From positions 1 through 53,124 of the forward strand of contig CAKZZO010000134.1 in NCBI GenBank assembly GCA_937885175.1: DNA of 53,124 bases, given 5' to 3'. A program made the position numbers and the translations under genes. The stretch's first letter is position 1; the number at the start of each line of letters is the position of its first letter. The notes beneath the pieces were generated by a model. It made no database searches. It worked only from the letters and a program-made list of their open reading frames with translations, and was not told the origin of the DNA. This DNA is from an uncultured Treponema sp. (GTDB taxonomy: Bacteria; Spirochaetota; Spirochaetia; Treponematales; Treponemataceae). Positions 34,351 to 44,700 of the stretch are shown piece after piece.

Positions 34351-34457
34351 AAATGGGGATTTGGGGCGGGGAATTAGTATGTATGAGGGAAGCCTGCCAG
34401 TGTGCCGTGTACGCGGGTGGCGGACACAAGCAGTTTTATATATCATAAAAATACTTC

Positions 34458-34487
34458 TTGTCAAAAAGTACAAAAATATAGTATATT
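34458..34487 (+). promoter_or_regulatory. Promoter of the Hol_Tox-like peptide
   Basis: TTGTCA (34458-34463) and TATATT (34482-34487) are spaced by 18 bp. Transcription would begin near 34494, giving a 58-nt leader that starts with the left arm of the inverted repeat. Confidence 0.55.
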
Positions 34488-34494
34488 ACAAATA

Positions 34495-34524
34495 GCACCA
34501 CGGTGGTGGTAGGCTGAACCTCCG
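34495..34524 (+). repeat. Left arm of inverted repeat in the toxin leader
   Basis: Ten identical bases at each end (GCACCACGGT and TGAACCTCCG) are repeated in inverse orientation at 34732-34760, on the far side of the peptide gene. The arm contains CCTCC (34519-34523), complementary to the peptide's ribosome binding site. Confidence 0.75.
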
Positions 34525-34551
34525 AATTCACTAGAATGAGGAGGCCTGCTT

Positions 34552-34671
34552 ATGACAGGACACGAAAGCATTATGCTTCTTTGTGCGGTTGTGACAGCAA
34601 TTGTTACGGTTGCATCGTTTGTCTTTGCTGTATGCAAGGCTCTCGCCAAAAAAGATTCAGAAAGCAAGTAG
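34552..34671 (+). CDS. 39-residue hydrophobic peptide, Hol_Tox/TxpA-like type I toxin
   Basis: A single hydrophobic helix (residues 8-28, LLCAVVTAIVTVASFVFAV) between MTGHES and a charged tail KALAKKDSESK. The start MxxxESIMLL and Lys-rich end match the putative holin-like toxin family (Hol_Tox) of type I toxin-antitoxin systems. A strong ribosome binding site GAGGAGG (34538-34544) stands 7 nt before the ATG. Such peptides insert into the inner membrane and depolarise it when over-produced. The antitoxin would be the convergent RNA on the minus strand. The coding call is good; toxicity is inferred. Confidence 0.72.
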   Translation: MTGHESIMLLCAVVTAIVTVASFVFAVCKALAKKDSESK

Positions 34672-34673
34672 AT

Positions 34674-34716
34674 AAAAAAGAAAGCCTACACTGAATTCCA
34701 CTTCGTCTGTAGGCTT
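34674..34716 (-). terminator. Terminator of the antisense RNA
   Basis: A 9-bp perfect stem AAGCCTACA/TGTAGGCTT (loop of 17) is followed on the minus strand by TCTTTTTT. On the plus strand no T run follows, so the peptide mRNA may read on into the right repeat arm. Confidence 0.7.
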
Positions 34717-34731
34717 ATATAAAGTTTGCAA

Positions 34732-34760
34732 CGGAGGTTCAACCACGCTACCGTGGTGCA
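34732..34760 (+). repeat. Right arm of inverted repeat beyond the toxin gene
   Basis: Its reverse complement shares GCACCACGGT and TGAACCTCCG with the left arm at 34495-34524, with a divergent middle of 8-10 bases. Confidence 0.75.
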
Positions 34761-34774
34761 CTTCCTTTATAGTT

Positions 34775-34802
34775 ACTATACCACACTCCCGCAAATTGTC
34801 AA
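34775..34802 (-). promoter_or_regulatory. Promoter of the antisense RNA
   Basis: A consensus TTGACA (34797-34802) and TATAGT (34775-34780) are spaced by 16 bp on the minus strand. It is stronger by eye than the peptide promoter, as expected for an antitoxin. Confidence 0.65.
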
Positions 34803-34845
34803 GCGGATAATAGTACGCACAAAAGCCCCACCACTCCCCATGCCG

Positions 34846-37800
34846 CTATCGCTTGATGCCTTCGGTGCCCCATGCGTGGGTATTTGATTTCAAGTTTGCC
34901 GCATTGGTCGCGGGGTTGGACACATCGCAAGCCGTGCCGTTTGTTCGGGTCTGCCAGCCACTGGTGACCGCAAAGGTAATGGACGTTACGCCAGCATTCC
35001 AGAACGCGAGGTCTGCGATTGTCGTAACCGATGCGGGTATCGTTATTGCAGTAAGTGCGGAACAGTCGCAGAGCGTTGCCCAGTCAAGGAACGTAACGCC
35101 GTCTGGAATAGTCAGCGTCGTAATGCCCCCGCACCCTTGAAACGACTGCCTTCCCAATGACGTGATGTTTGGAGGAAGAATCAGGCTCGTTATTTTGCTG
35201 CAGCCGATAAACGCATAGCCCAAAATTGCCGTCATCGATGTCGCCTCGCTCATATCAATTCGTAAGGCATCTGCGCTCGTCCCAATGATTCCTTCTGACA
35301 AATTATACCAATGCAGCGTGCTACCGGCATAGTCGCCTTTAAAGTCATCATTTGTCGCCCCTGCCCCGATTTTGATTTCCGCCGTGCCAGTCGCATTTTT
35401 AATGGCGGACAAGGCTTCTTCGGTGCTGTAGTAATACAAATTGTTTACACCGGCGACCCAATCATCCCCCCGTACGATTCCTTCGCTTCGCCATGCACTG
35501 CTTTCGTTCTGCAAATTGGTCGCGTTCGTGTCGGGGTTAGTCACATCGATGGGTGTGCCGCTTGTCGCCGTCTTCCAGCCCGCCGTATTTTCAAAAATGA
35601 CGCGCGGAACATATTTTGATGTGCCAAATACCTGTGCGCCAATCTTTGTGACACTTGCGGGGATGACCAGTTCAGAAAGCCCCTGCGTTCCGTTAAAGAC
35701 ATCGACATCCGATATCATTGCGAGATTCGGTGGCAGGATAATGGCATATATGTGTGACAAAGAGCAGAATGCCGCCCGCCAGATGCTCGTTATACCCGTC
35801 GCTTTTGAAAGGTCAATGATATCAATACCCGTAATAGCGGAATTTGTTCTGACATAATACCCAAAATTCGCCCCGACATTCCATGTATTTCCCAAGTGCG
35901 CGTTCTGCGCTGACGGTCCGAACAGGATTTTGTTTCCGCTTCCGCTCATCTGCTGAACGGCGGTGTTTACGTCCCCAATCGTCGTGTAGTAGATGCCGTT
36001 TATTGCCGCCACCCATGCCGTTATCAGTTCCAGTTGCCCCGCGCTGTTTACGCACCAGTCCTGCGCCGGATTTGCCGCATTTGGTGTGACGGCGAATTTC
36101 TTGTAGTTGTCGCCCGTGGCATAGTCGCCCGTAAGAACCTGTTTTCCGTCCGTGTAGCTGCTCGGCGTGATGGTCGCCACGGGGAGCGTTCCGCTCAGTG
36201 CGCCGGAGATGGTGATTGTCCTTCCATTTGCGAGATATATATCGTTGTCATGCGTAACGCAGGCAGATTCGCTCATGGTAAGCGTGGGGTCGCCAGAGAT
36301 ATTCACATAAATCGCGCCGCCTTTTCCTGTCGCCGTGTTGCCCGTAATCGTGCCACCGCTCAGGTTGATTGCGCCCGCACCGTTGATGTACACTGCGCCG
36401 CCGTCTGCCGCCGTGTTGTTCTTAATCGTGCCGTTCTTGATGTTGATTGTTCCCGCCCAATCATAGAACGCGCCACCATACGAGACCGACTCATTCCCGC
36501 TGATTTCGCCATCGTTCATGGTGAATGTTGCGCCGCTCAGTCCGATGCCGCCCGCGCTTCCAGCACTGGTATTTTTATTCCCCGTGATTTTTCCGCCATC
36601 CATGGTAAAGAGTGTTGTACCGCCATTAAGGAACACACCGCCCGCAGAAGTTCCGGTAGAAGTATTGTCGCTGATAGCGGTAGTTCCGCTCATGGTAAAC
36701 GTACCGCTCACATACACGCCGCCCGCGCCAGAAGCCGTGTTCAAACTGATTTCTCCGCCGCTCATGCTGCATGAGCCGCCCACAACAGCCACGCCGCCGC
36801 CATCGGTATTTGCAGTGTTTGCCGTAACTTTGCCGCCTGCCATTGTAACTGCGCCCGTGGTGTACACGCCGCCACCGTAACTGGTCGCCCTGTTCCCGCT
36901 GATAACCGTGCCCTCTGCCATGGCGAGCGTTCCCGCTTTCACAGACACGCCGCCGCCGTTGGTCGCCGTATTGCCTGTAATGGTGCCGCCAGAAAGTGTG
37001 AAAACGGTGCCGTTTAAGAGCACGCCGCCGCCGTTGGTCTTTGCGCCGTTGTAAGAGATGGTGCCACTTGCCATGCTGAGCGAGCCGCCCACGGAAATTG
37101 CGCCGCCGCCAAGTTCTGCCGTGGCTGTGGCGGCATAGTTGTAGGAGATGCCGCCCGTCCATGTGGACTTTGTGTCTGCGTCGCTGTAGCCAAAGTACAC
37201 CGCCGTGCCTTCTGCCGACCAGATTGCGCCGCCGCTTGCGCCCGATTTGTTGGAATACGAGGATTCCGTTGCGGCGATGGTTTTGGTGGTGTCGCCTATG
37301 ACCGTGCTTCCGTACACATACAGTGTGCCGCCCTTTACGCAGATTGCGCCACCGGAGCCAACCGCCGTGTTTCCGCTGAGTGTGCCGCCGCCTAGTTTTG
37401 TCGTGCCGCCGCCAATCAGTATGCCGCCACCGCGCGTGGACGCTCCGCTTGTCTGGTTACCCTGTATGATTGCGCTTCCCGTCATGGTGAACGTGCCGCT
37501 CGTATACACGCCGCCGCCCGCATAGCCGTCAGAAGCCGTGTTCGCGCTGATTTCGCCGCCGCTCATAGTGAACGAGCCCGTGTTGTACACGCCGCCCCCG
37601 CTCGTGGTTGCCGTGTTTCCGCTGATAACCGCCGTGCCGCTCATAGTGAACGAGCCGCCGCTTGCCACATACACACCGCCACCATTTGTACCAGCGGTGT
37701 TGCTGGAAATTTCTCCGCCCGTCATGGTGAACGTGCCACCGTTTGCCACATACACGCCGCCGCCAATGCCGTTCGCTCCCTTGCCAGTGTTCCCCGTGAT

Positions 37801-39546
37801 GGTGCCGCCTTCCAAGATGAATGTTGCCGCGCCAAGGTACACGCCGCCCGCAGAACTGGGGGATTCGTTTCCAGTGATGGTGCCGCTTTTCATGGTGACG
37901 ATGCCGCCGGAGATGAACACGCCGCCGTTGGTATATGAAGAAGATTTGTTTCCGCTTACGGTGATATTGACGAGCGTGACCGTTCCCGCAGAAACGCCTA
38001 GCGCACCGTTCTGGCTCACATTATTGTCAGAGATTGTACAGCCGTCAAGCGTGAGCACGCCCGCCCCTATTTTCATAATCCCGCCGCTTATGCCGATTCC
38101 GTTTGTTATCGTCACATTTTTTATGGTAACGGGAATGGTGTTGGTAATGGTGAGCACACGGCTTACCGCGCCGCCGTCCAAGACCGCGCTCGTTGCGTCC
38201 GCTTCTTTTTCTATAACAAGGCTCTTTGCAGAGACCGTGCTGATGGAGGTCGTTCCCGTCACCGTGCCGGAGATATATGCCGTCCAGTCCAAATGAGACT
38301 CGCCGTAGTCCGCCGCCACGGAGTTTATGCGCTCCACAGCCTTTGCGAGCGTTGCAAACGGATGCTGCTCCAAGCCGTTCCCGTCCGTGTCGCTTCCCTC
38401 CCCGCTCACGTACACCCATGAGGGAATCCACTGCGCGTGGAACGTGCGGTTTTCCGTACTGTCCGCGGGAATCTCCGTCACCAGCTTATCCGCGGCAAAA
38501 AGATATTTGCACGAGTCGTAGTCGCCGTCTGCATACCAGCCGTAAAAAATCCAGCCGTCTTTTTTCACCTGAGCCCGTGTCGGGAGCGTTACGCCGTTGT
38601 GGCGCGTGTAAGTCGCCTGTGCCGTAGCTCCTGTCGCAAGTCCGCCGCCGTTCCAGTCATAGGTGATGGTGTATGTCTTATCGAGCGCAGAAATCGTGTT
38701 CTTTTCCATGTCAGCGGAGACGCTTGTTACCCCGCTTGCGATTCCCGCATATTCTCGCCATTCGCCTAAAAGCACCGTTTTTTCGCTGTCAGCATAGAAT
38801 CTGAACACCACCGCATACGTTCCCGCAGGGATGCCGCTTTTCTCGTAGGTGGCGATGCCGCCTGTCGGGGAAAGATTTTCTTCCGCAAAGCCGCTCACCG
38901 CAGAGCCAGAAAGACTGTACAGCCCCGCCGTCACGGCCGAAACGCCACTTGATGGGTACGCCACGGAGATTTTTACCCCGCCCGTGCTGTTTTCCGCGTC
39001 AGAGCCGAGCGCGTAGAGTGAGAGCGTGAACGAGAGCGCGTTTTCCGCGCCCGAGACGATTTCCGTGCGCCCTACCGAGCCTGAATACTTTGCCCCGCCC
39101 TTTTGGGCTATCAGCCTGAAATTCCAGAAGCCTTCGGTAACGGCAATCTCCGCAGAGGTGAATTCGGCGAGCGCGTCTGTAGCCGTGCCGCTTGAAGCCC
39201 AGAGATTCTGCCACGCAAAGCCGCCATCGGTACTCCCGTACAGCGTGAACGAGGTGAAATCTGAGGCGGTCAAGACAGGAAGCGCTGTGCGAAAAGAGGC
39301 AGAAGCGGATGATGTGTCCGTGTAGGGAATGCCTTCCTCGTCATATAGCCGGAACGAAAGACGCGCAAGCGCAGATTTTTCAGCGGTCGTCGCGTCTGTT
39401 TTTTCAGCGTCGCTCGCTTCCGCAGACGTTTCCCCTATCTGTACGACAATTTCATTGGTAATGGGCGCAGCATCCTCCGCGGAGTCAGCGCAACCCGCGC
39501 ACAAAAGAGGAAAGAACGCTGCAAAAAGCCAACGGAATCGCTTCAT
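34846..39546 (-). CDS. Lipoprotein 2: beta-helix and BspA-type LRR surface lipoprotein
   Basis: A 1566-residue lipoprotein with signal peptide and lipobox LCAGC. Residues about 30-290 match lipoprotein 1 almost exactly. One InlB-like repeat follows (TYTITYDWNGG to FHAQW). About 30 glycine-rich repeats of 20-25 residues (pattern GGGVYxxGxFTMSGGxISxNTA) at about 440-1130 form a right-handed beta-helix as in adhesins and autotransporters. The C-terminus has LRR_5/BspA-type repeats (LILPPNITSLGRQSFQGC, LTIPDGVTFLDWATLCDC). Exposed adhesin is the likely role. It is the last gene of the lipoprotein-chemoreceptor operon, 9 nt after the chemoreceptor, and is in frame. Confidence 0.85.
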   Translation of the reverse strand: MKRFRWLFAAFFPLLCAGCADSAEDAAPITNEIVVQIGETSAEASDAEKTDATTAEKSALARLSFRLYDEEGIPYTDTSSASASFRTALPVLTASDFTSFTLYGSTDGGFAWQNLWASSGTATDALAEFTSAEIAVTEGFWNFRLIAQKGGAKYSGSVGRTEIVSGAENALSFTLSLYALGSDAENSTGGVKISVAYPSSGVSAVTAGLYSLSGSAVSGFAEENLSPTGGIATYEKSGIPAGTYAVVFRFYADSEKTVLLGEWREYAGIASGVTSVSADMEKNTISALDKTYTITYDWNGGGLATGATAQATYTRHNGVTLPTRAQVKKDGWIFYGWYADGDYDSCKYLFAADKLVTEIPADSTENRTFHAQWIPSWVYVSGEGSDTDGNGLEQHPFATLAKAVERINSVAADYGESHLDWTAYISGTVTGTTSISTVSAKSLVIEKEADATSAVLDGGAVSRVLTITNTIPVTIKNVTITNGIGISGGIMKIGAGVLTLDGCTISDNNVSQNGALGVSAGTVTLVNITVSGNKSSSYTNGGVFISGGIVTMKSGTITGNESPSSAGGVYLGAATFILEGGTITGNTGKGANGIGGGVYVANGGTFTMTGGEISSNTAGTNGGGVYVASGGSFTMSGTAVISGNTATTSGGGVYNTGSFTMSGGEISANTASDGYAGGGVYTSGTFTMTGSAIIQGNQTSGASTRGGGILIGGGTTKLGGGTLSGNTAVGSGGAICVKGGTLYVYGSTVIGDTTKTIAATESSYSNKSGASGGAIWSAEGTAVYFGYSDADTKSTWTGGISYNYAATATAELGGGAISVGGSLSMASGTISYNGAKTNGGGVLLNGTVFTLSGGTITGNTATNGGGVSVKAGTLAMAEGTVISGNRATSYGGGVYTTGAVTMAGGKVTANTANTDGGGVAVVGGSCSMSGGEISLNTASGAGGVYVSGTFTMSGTTAISDNTSTGTSAGGVFLNGGTTLFTMDGGKITGNKNTSAGSAGGIGLSGATFTMNDGEISGNESVSYGGAFYDWAGTINIKNGTIKNNTAADGGAVYINGAGAINLSGGTITGNTATGKGGAIYVNISGDPTLTMSESACVTHDNDIYLANGRTITISGALSGTLPVATITPSSYTDGKQVLTGDYATGDNYKKFAVTPNAANPAQDWCVNSAGQLELITAWVAAINGIYYTTIGDVNTAVQQMSGSGNKILFGPSAQNAHLGNTWNVGANFGYYVRTNSAITGIDIIDLSKATGITSIWRAAFCSLSHIYAIILPPNLAMISDVDVFNGTQGLSELVIPASVTKIGAQVFGTSKYVPRVIFENTAGWKTATSGTPIDVTNPDTNATNLQNESSAWRSEGIVRGDDWVAGVNNLYYYSTEEALSAIKNATGTAEIKIGAGATNDDFKGDYAGSTLHWYNLSEGIIGTSADALRIDMSEATSMTAILGYAFIGCSKITSLILPPNITSLGRQSFQGCGGITTLTIPDGVTFLDWATLCDCSALTAITIPASVTTIADLAFWNAGVTSITFAVTSGWQTRTNGTACDVSNPATNAANLKSNTHAWGTEGIKR

Positions 39547-39555
39547 GTGCCCGCT

Positions 39556-41724
39556 TTACACCTCAAACTGATCAACTTGTGTGCCGATTTCCGTAATCGC
39601 GCGTTCCATAACGGAGGCAATATCGGAAAGAGCCGCACCTGTCTCTTCGATTTTTCCCGCGCCGCTTGTCATGTCGCTCATACTCTGCCGCATGGAAGCC
39701 GTTTCTTTTTGCAGGGAAACAATCTCGTCCATAATCGCTTTGCTTCCTGCCGCCACCTGCAAGGAAGCCTGTTGCACCTGCATCGTGCTGTCGTTCATGT
39801 TGTGCAGCGCGTCCGTAATCTGCGCAGAGCCTTCCTGCTGCTCGGTCATCGCGCTCTTTATCTGCTTTACCAAATCGTCAGTCACGCGCACTTCTTGCGC
39901 AAGGTGCGTATAGTCCTGCACGCCGCGCTGGGTTTGCGTCACCACGGTGTTTATCGTCTCCTGAATGTGCTTCAACTGGTCGCCAATCGTCCTGGACTGC
40001 GACGTAGATGTTTCCGACAGTTTTCTAATTTCATCGGCGACGACCGCAAAGCCTTTTCCCGCCTCGCCCGCGTGAGCCGCCTCAATCGCCGCGTTCATGG
40101 CAAGCAGGTTGGTCTGGCTTGCAATATCGGCGATAACCGTGTTCGCGTCATTCAAGAGTTTTGACTGCGTTTCAATCTCCGCAATCTGTTCTTGCAGGGC
40201 TGCCTGTGTCTGCGCTCCGCTTTCTGCGTCGCGGGCAAGCGCACCAAACGACTGCACCATCTTATCCACCGACGCATTCACCGCGCCGATATTGCCAATC
40301 ATCTGCTCCACCGAGCGCGAAGCGGTCTGCACCACCTGTGTCTGCGCGCTCACCAAGCCTTCCAGCGACTGCACGGTGTCGGTAATGCCCCGCACTGTCT
40401 GCGCTGTCTGCTCCACGCTCGTGTTCTGCGTGGCAATATTCTCTTCTAGACCGCTGATACTTCCCGAAATCTGCCCGATTGCAAGCGATGTTTCATCCGT
40501 GCCGTTTTTAAGCCGTGTCCCCGCCGAAAGCAGCGCGTCTTTTGACTGCTTAAGCACCGTAAGGCTCTCTTTCATCGTGTCAGAAAAGACTGAAAGGCTT
40601 TCCATAACCTCGCTGATTTCCGCACAAGACTGATTGCGTGCGATTTTCGCGCTAAAGTCGCCTTCCGCAAGCTGCTGAATCACGGGCACCATGCCGCGAA
40701 TCGGATGCGTAATTGATCGCACCACCAGCACCATGACCAAAATCGCCACGATAAGGGCTATGCCTCCGATAAGTTCCGTAAAAAGCAGAATGCGGTTTCG
40801 CAGTTTAAAGGCGTCGCTTGTGTGCTGCACGGTGATAACGCCCCAAGAGTCTGACTTTCCTTTGAGCGCGACCGGCGTATACGCGATAAACGAGTCTGAG
40901 CCGTCCACCACTGCCTGTGCCGTGCCCGATTTTCCTGAAAGCAGGGCGGTAATCGCGTTCATAAAATCCGCGTCTTCTTCAAACCGCTCTTCGCTTGTCA
41001 GCACCTGCCCCGCCACATCTTTTTTTACCGAGCCGTCCATATTTTTTTCGGAAACAGTGTGCGTCATCGTCTTATAATTGTACAGTTCCTCAATAAAACG
41101 CCTGTCTGGATGCGCCACTACAACGCCTTCGCCGTCAATAATGAACGAATAGCGTGAGGACTGCTCGTCGGTATAAGTGTCCACGAGGTTCAAAAGGTAG
41201 TCAAGTTTCAAATCCACGCCCACAATGCCCACGGTCTCTCCCGATTCGTCTTTTTGCGGAAGAAAAATGGAGGCGCACGGCATATTTGTCGCCACAGAAT
41301 AGTATGATTTTGAGATGAATGGGTCGGGAGAAGCGAGCATCTGCTTAAACCACCAGCGGTCGCGCCGATTTCCCAATGTGCCGGAAGAACGCCCAGTCTG
41401 CACGCCTTCCATGTCCTGAATGTAAATCAGCTCCAGATACGGATTTCGCGCCACGACGGAGGCAAGCACGGGTGTCTGCAAGTCAGTTTCCATGCTCATC
41501 ACGTCGGGATTCCGCGTAAATTCATCGCTTACGTTGTACGCCCCGTCCAAAAACAGCCCGACCGCTTCGGCAATGTAGGATGCCGTATTGGTGTTCCGCT
41601 GATTGATTTCCACGCGGTACGATGAGCTGAACACTTTGACCACCGTGCCCACAATGAGTGCCGTAAGCAGCACCAAAATGATGACGATAGGTATCAAAAT
41701 CTGTTTCAAAATAGTATGTTTCAT
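39556..41724 (-). CDS. Methyl-accepting chemotaxis protein (dCache)
   Basis: A transmembrane chemoreceptor of 722 residues: helix 1 near 10-32, a periplasmic double-Cache domain to about 300 ([11 protein letters not shown] and [17 protein letters not shown] are typical), helix 2, a HAMP domain near 325-380, and a cytoplasmic signalling domain with the conserved hairpin tip [20 protein letters not shown] near 550. There is no C-terminal pentapeptide. The ligand is unknown. It lies between lipoprotein genes, 16 nt after lipoprotein 3 and 9 nt before lipoprotein 2, so it is transcribed with surface proteins and not with che genes. Confidence 0.92.
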   Translation of the reverse strand: MKHTILKQILIPIVIILVLLTALIVGTVVKVFSSSYRVEINQRNTNTASYIAEAVGLFLDGAYNVSDEFTRNPDVMSMETDLQTPVLASVVARNPYLELIYIQDMEGVQTGRSSGTLGNRRDRWWFKQMLASPDPFISKSYYSVATNMPCASIFLPQKDESGETVGIVGVDLKLDYLLNLVDTYTDEQSSRYSFIIDGEGVVVAHPDRRFIEELYNYKTMTHTVSEKNMDGSVKKDVAGQVLTSEERFEEDADFMNAITALLSGKSGTAQAVVDGSDSFIAYTPVALKGKSDSWGVITVQHTSDAFKLRNRILLFTELIGGIALIVAILVMVLVVRSITHPIRGMVPVIQQLAEGDFSAKIARNQSCAEISEVMESLSVFSDTMKESLTVLKQSKDALLSAGTRLKNGTDETSLAIGQISGSISGLEENIATQNTSVEQTAQTVRGITDTVQSLEGLVSAQTQVVQTASRSVEQMIGNIGAVNASVDKMVQSFGALARDAESGAQTQAALQEQIAEIETQSKLLNDANTVIADIASQTNLLAMNAAIEAAHAGEAGKGFAVVADEIRKLSETSTSQSRTIGDQLKHIQETINTVVTQTQRGVQDYTHLAQEVRVTDDLVKQIKSAMTEQQEGSAQITDALHNMNDSTMQVQQASLQVAAGSKAIMDEIVSLQKETASMRQSMSDMTSGAGKIEETGAALSDIASVMERAITEIGTQVDQFEV

Positions 41725-41740
41725 ATTCCCGTTCCTTTTT

Positions 41741-44700
41741 TTATTCCACTATAATTGTCGCATTTGCTGTCTGCAAAACGCTGTTCACCATGGCTGCGAG
41801 TATCACTTGGTATGAACCTGCCGCCCATGTCGTGGTGTCGCAGATAAGTTTGTTCGCACTGACGGAAACGCCAGTCTTTCCCGTGGCAGCCGTGCCATCA
41901 ATCAGCGTAAGCGTTGCGTCAAGTGCCGCAGCACCATTCAGCGTAAGCGTGATGACTTTTCCGCTCGTATCTTTGCTTGCGCTCACAAGGTCAGGATTTC
42001 CCACATCAAGAGAAATCGCGCCCGATTTTGACCAGTTTGCAGAAAGCGTAAGATTCGCTGTAATGCCGGTTGAAACCGTGTCGCCGCCCCGGTAGATAGT
42101 CGTCGTGTCCGCGCCGAGATTCCAGCCGTTAAACGCATAGCCGCTCCGTGTCGGTGTTGCAGTCGCCACAAGAACAGCTTTTCCATAGCGATAGGTTTCT
42201 GCCGCAGGAATGCCCGTCACGCCGCTAGAAATGCCGCTTCCCGCCGTGTAGGTGACGGTAAAGGTCTTTCGCGTATAGTACAGTCTGACCACCGTGCTTC
42301 CGTCTGCGGAAATAGTGCTTTGCGTAATCGTCGGCGCGTTAAAGCCCGTGTACGTGTGTGCGGTGGCGGCGGTAGATGCGCCTGTCGTACCCGTTTTTGT
42401 GTCGGTCTCATACAGCGTGTAGTCTGCACTTGAGTCGCCCGAAGTGTTCTGCTGATAGTGCTCCACTTTGTACGCCGTGTTTATTTGCGCCGTCCAATGC
42501 GCATAGAGCGTGGTGTTTGCGGCGAGATTCCAAGTACGTGCGCTCTCCCCCGCAGCCGTGTAGTACTGTGTGCCGTTTCCACCCGCCTCGGTGAAAAATC
42601 CCGCAAATGTGTAGCCCTCACGCGCGGGGAGTTTTGCGATACTTGGCATGTTGCTATCATACGTGGCGGTCACGGTCGCCGTTCCCGCTTCGGTCGCGTC
42701 GTTTGCGCTCAGCGTGACGGCGTATGTGTTTGGCGACCAGAGCGCATACAAGGTCGCATTGTCTGAGCCAATCGTATAGGAGGCAGCGTTGTTGTAGGAT
42801 TTTTCTCCCGTGCTGCTCGTAGCCCAGCCCGCAAAACTATAGCCTGTGCGCGTAAATTCGTTCGGCTTGATTGCCGTGGACACGCCATAATACAAAGTCT
42901 GGCTTTCCATCGTTCCCGTACCGTCATGCTTGTCGAATGAGAGGGTATATGTATTTCGGTGATATTTTATTTCCACCACCGTGCTTCCGTCCGCGGCAAT
43001 TGTCTCCTGCGTGACCGAAGGAATCACAAAGCCCGCATAACTCGTCTTTGCAGCCGCCGCAGTCGCCTCGCCAGTCGTACCCGCCTGCGTGTATTCATCG
43101 GACAGCGTATAAGTGGCTAGGTCTGTGTTCTGTAGGTAATGTCTGACCGTATAACGCGTTCCCGCCACAACCCAATGCGCATAAAGCGTCGTATCTGACG
43201 CAATATCCCATGTGCGCATACTCTCGCCCGCAGCCGTGTAATACTGCGTGCCGCTTCCGTTTGATTCTGTGTAGAAACCCGCAAACGTGTACCCCTCACG
43301 CGCGGGGAGTTTTGCTATAGCGGGCATCGCACTGTCATAAGTGGCGGTTACGCTTTCCGTTCCCGCTTCGGTCGCATCGTTTGCGCTCAACGTGACGGTG
43401 TATGTGTTTGGCGACCATGTGGCATATAAGGTCGCGTCCGCGTGGTCAATTGTGTAGGTGGCTTCGTTAAGATAGACAAAAAGCCCCGTACTCTCCGTCG
43501 CCCAGCCTTCAAATGAATAGCCGGTGCGCGTAAATTGATTCGCGTTCAGTGCCTGTGAGATACCGTAATAAAAAGTCTGGCTTCCCATCGTTCCCGTACC
43601 TGTCGTCGCGTCAAAAGAAAGCGTGTATGGCGAGCGGTCATAATAAATCTTGATAACCGTGCTGCCGTCAGACTGAATCGCCTCTTGTGAGAATGAGCGC
43701 GGTGTAAAGCCTATGTATGTGCGCGTTTTTGCGTCAGTCAGTTCGCCGGTCTTTCCGCCTTTGCTCTCGGTGTCGGTGGAAACAAGCGCGTAGCCTACTC
43801 CGCTTGCGTTCTGCTGATAATGCTCCACCGTGTAGGTCGTGTCAGCCTCTTTCCATTTGGCGAACATCGTCACTGCGCCGCCGTTTGTCGCCGTCAGATT
43901 GACCACATTCTCATGATTTTCCCATGAAGAGCCAGTGCCGTCCGCGTATTGCGTCCAGCCGTCAAAGGCATAGCCTGCGCGGGTAAAAGTATTTTCATTC
44001 AGAAGGGCATAGGTGTCGTAAGTCATCGTCTGGCTCGTTGTCTCCGCACCTGATTCCGTCGCGCCATGATTTCCGTTGAACGTGACCGTGTAGGTGTTCG
44101 CCGTCCACTGCGCGTAAAGGGTGATATCGGCTGCTTCTGCCATGGTAAGCGAAGAGGCAGGGGCATAATCGGTGCCGCCGCCGTTTTTTTGCGTGTTCCA
44201 TTTTGCAAACTCATAGCCCGTGCGCGTCGGAAGCGTTGCAGACACCGCTTTTTCCAATTGGTAGCGGCGGCTTTCGGCATTGGGAAGAGCCGAAACGCTT
44301 GTATCTTTGTCTCCAGAAAGCACATATGCGTTCTGCTCATAAGAAAGCGTGTACGAGTTGCGGTCGTAATAGACATCCACCACCGTGCTGTCATCAGAAG
44401 CGACTTTTTTCTGCTGGACAGGAAGTTGCGGCGTAAAGCCCTGATAAGTCGTCAATGGGGTTGCCGTCGTAAGCTCGTCCGTCACGCCGCCCACATTCAG
44501 CTGCCTCGCCGATGTGTCCTCAGTGTAACTATCATTTTCTATATTTTGTAAGAAATGGCGTATCGTATACTTTGCGTCTGACACTTTCCATTCGGCATAG
44601 AGCGTCACCACATCGTCTTGCTCGGTCGCAAGATTCCACACGCTGCTTTCCGCATTGGCATAGGTCGCACCCGTTCCGTCTTCTTTTTCCGTCCATTTGA

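Larger units (their letters stand above)
34673..34768 (-). ncRNA. Convergent antisense RNA, likely RNA antitoxin
   Basis: A minus-strand promoter (34775-34802) would start an RNA near 34768. It ends at a terminator with stem 34682-34690/34708-34716 and a T run, giving about 95 nt. The RNA is fully complementary to the 3' untranslated part of the peptide mRNA and carries its own copy of CCTCC. It has no ORF. Confidence 0.6.

Noticed and set aside
34461..34667. A 68-codon minus-strand frame opposite the toxin-like peptide
   Set aside because: It has no ribosome binding site, and it would start inside the antisense RNA region; the plus-strand peptide has strong start signals and a membrane helix.
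36200..38100. Regularly spaced short repeats that might suggest a CRISPR array
   Set aside because: Repeats vary in sequence and spacing, keep a reading frame and encode beta-helix units; there are no identical repeats with unique spacers and no cas genes.
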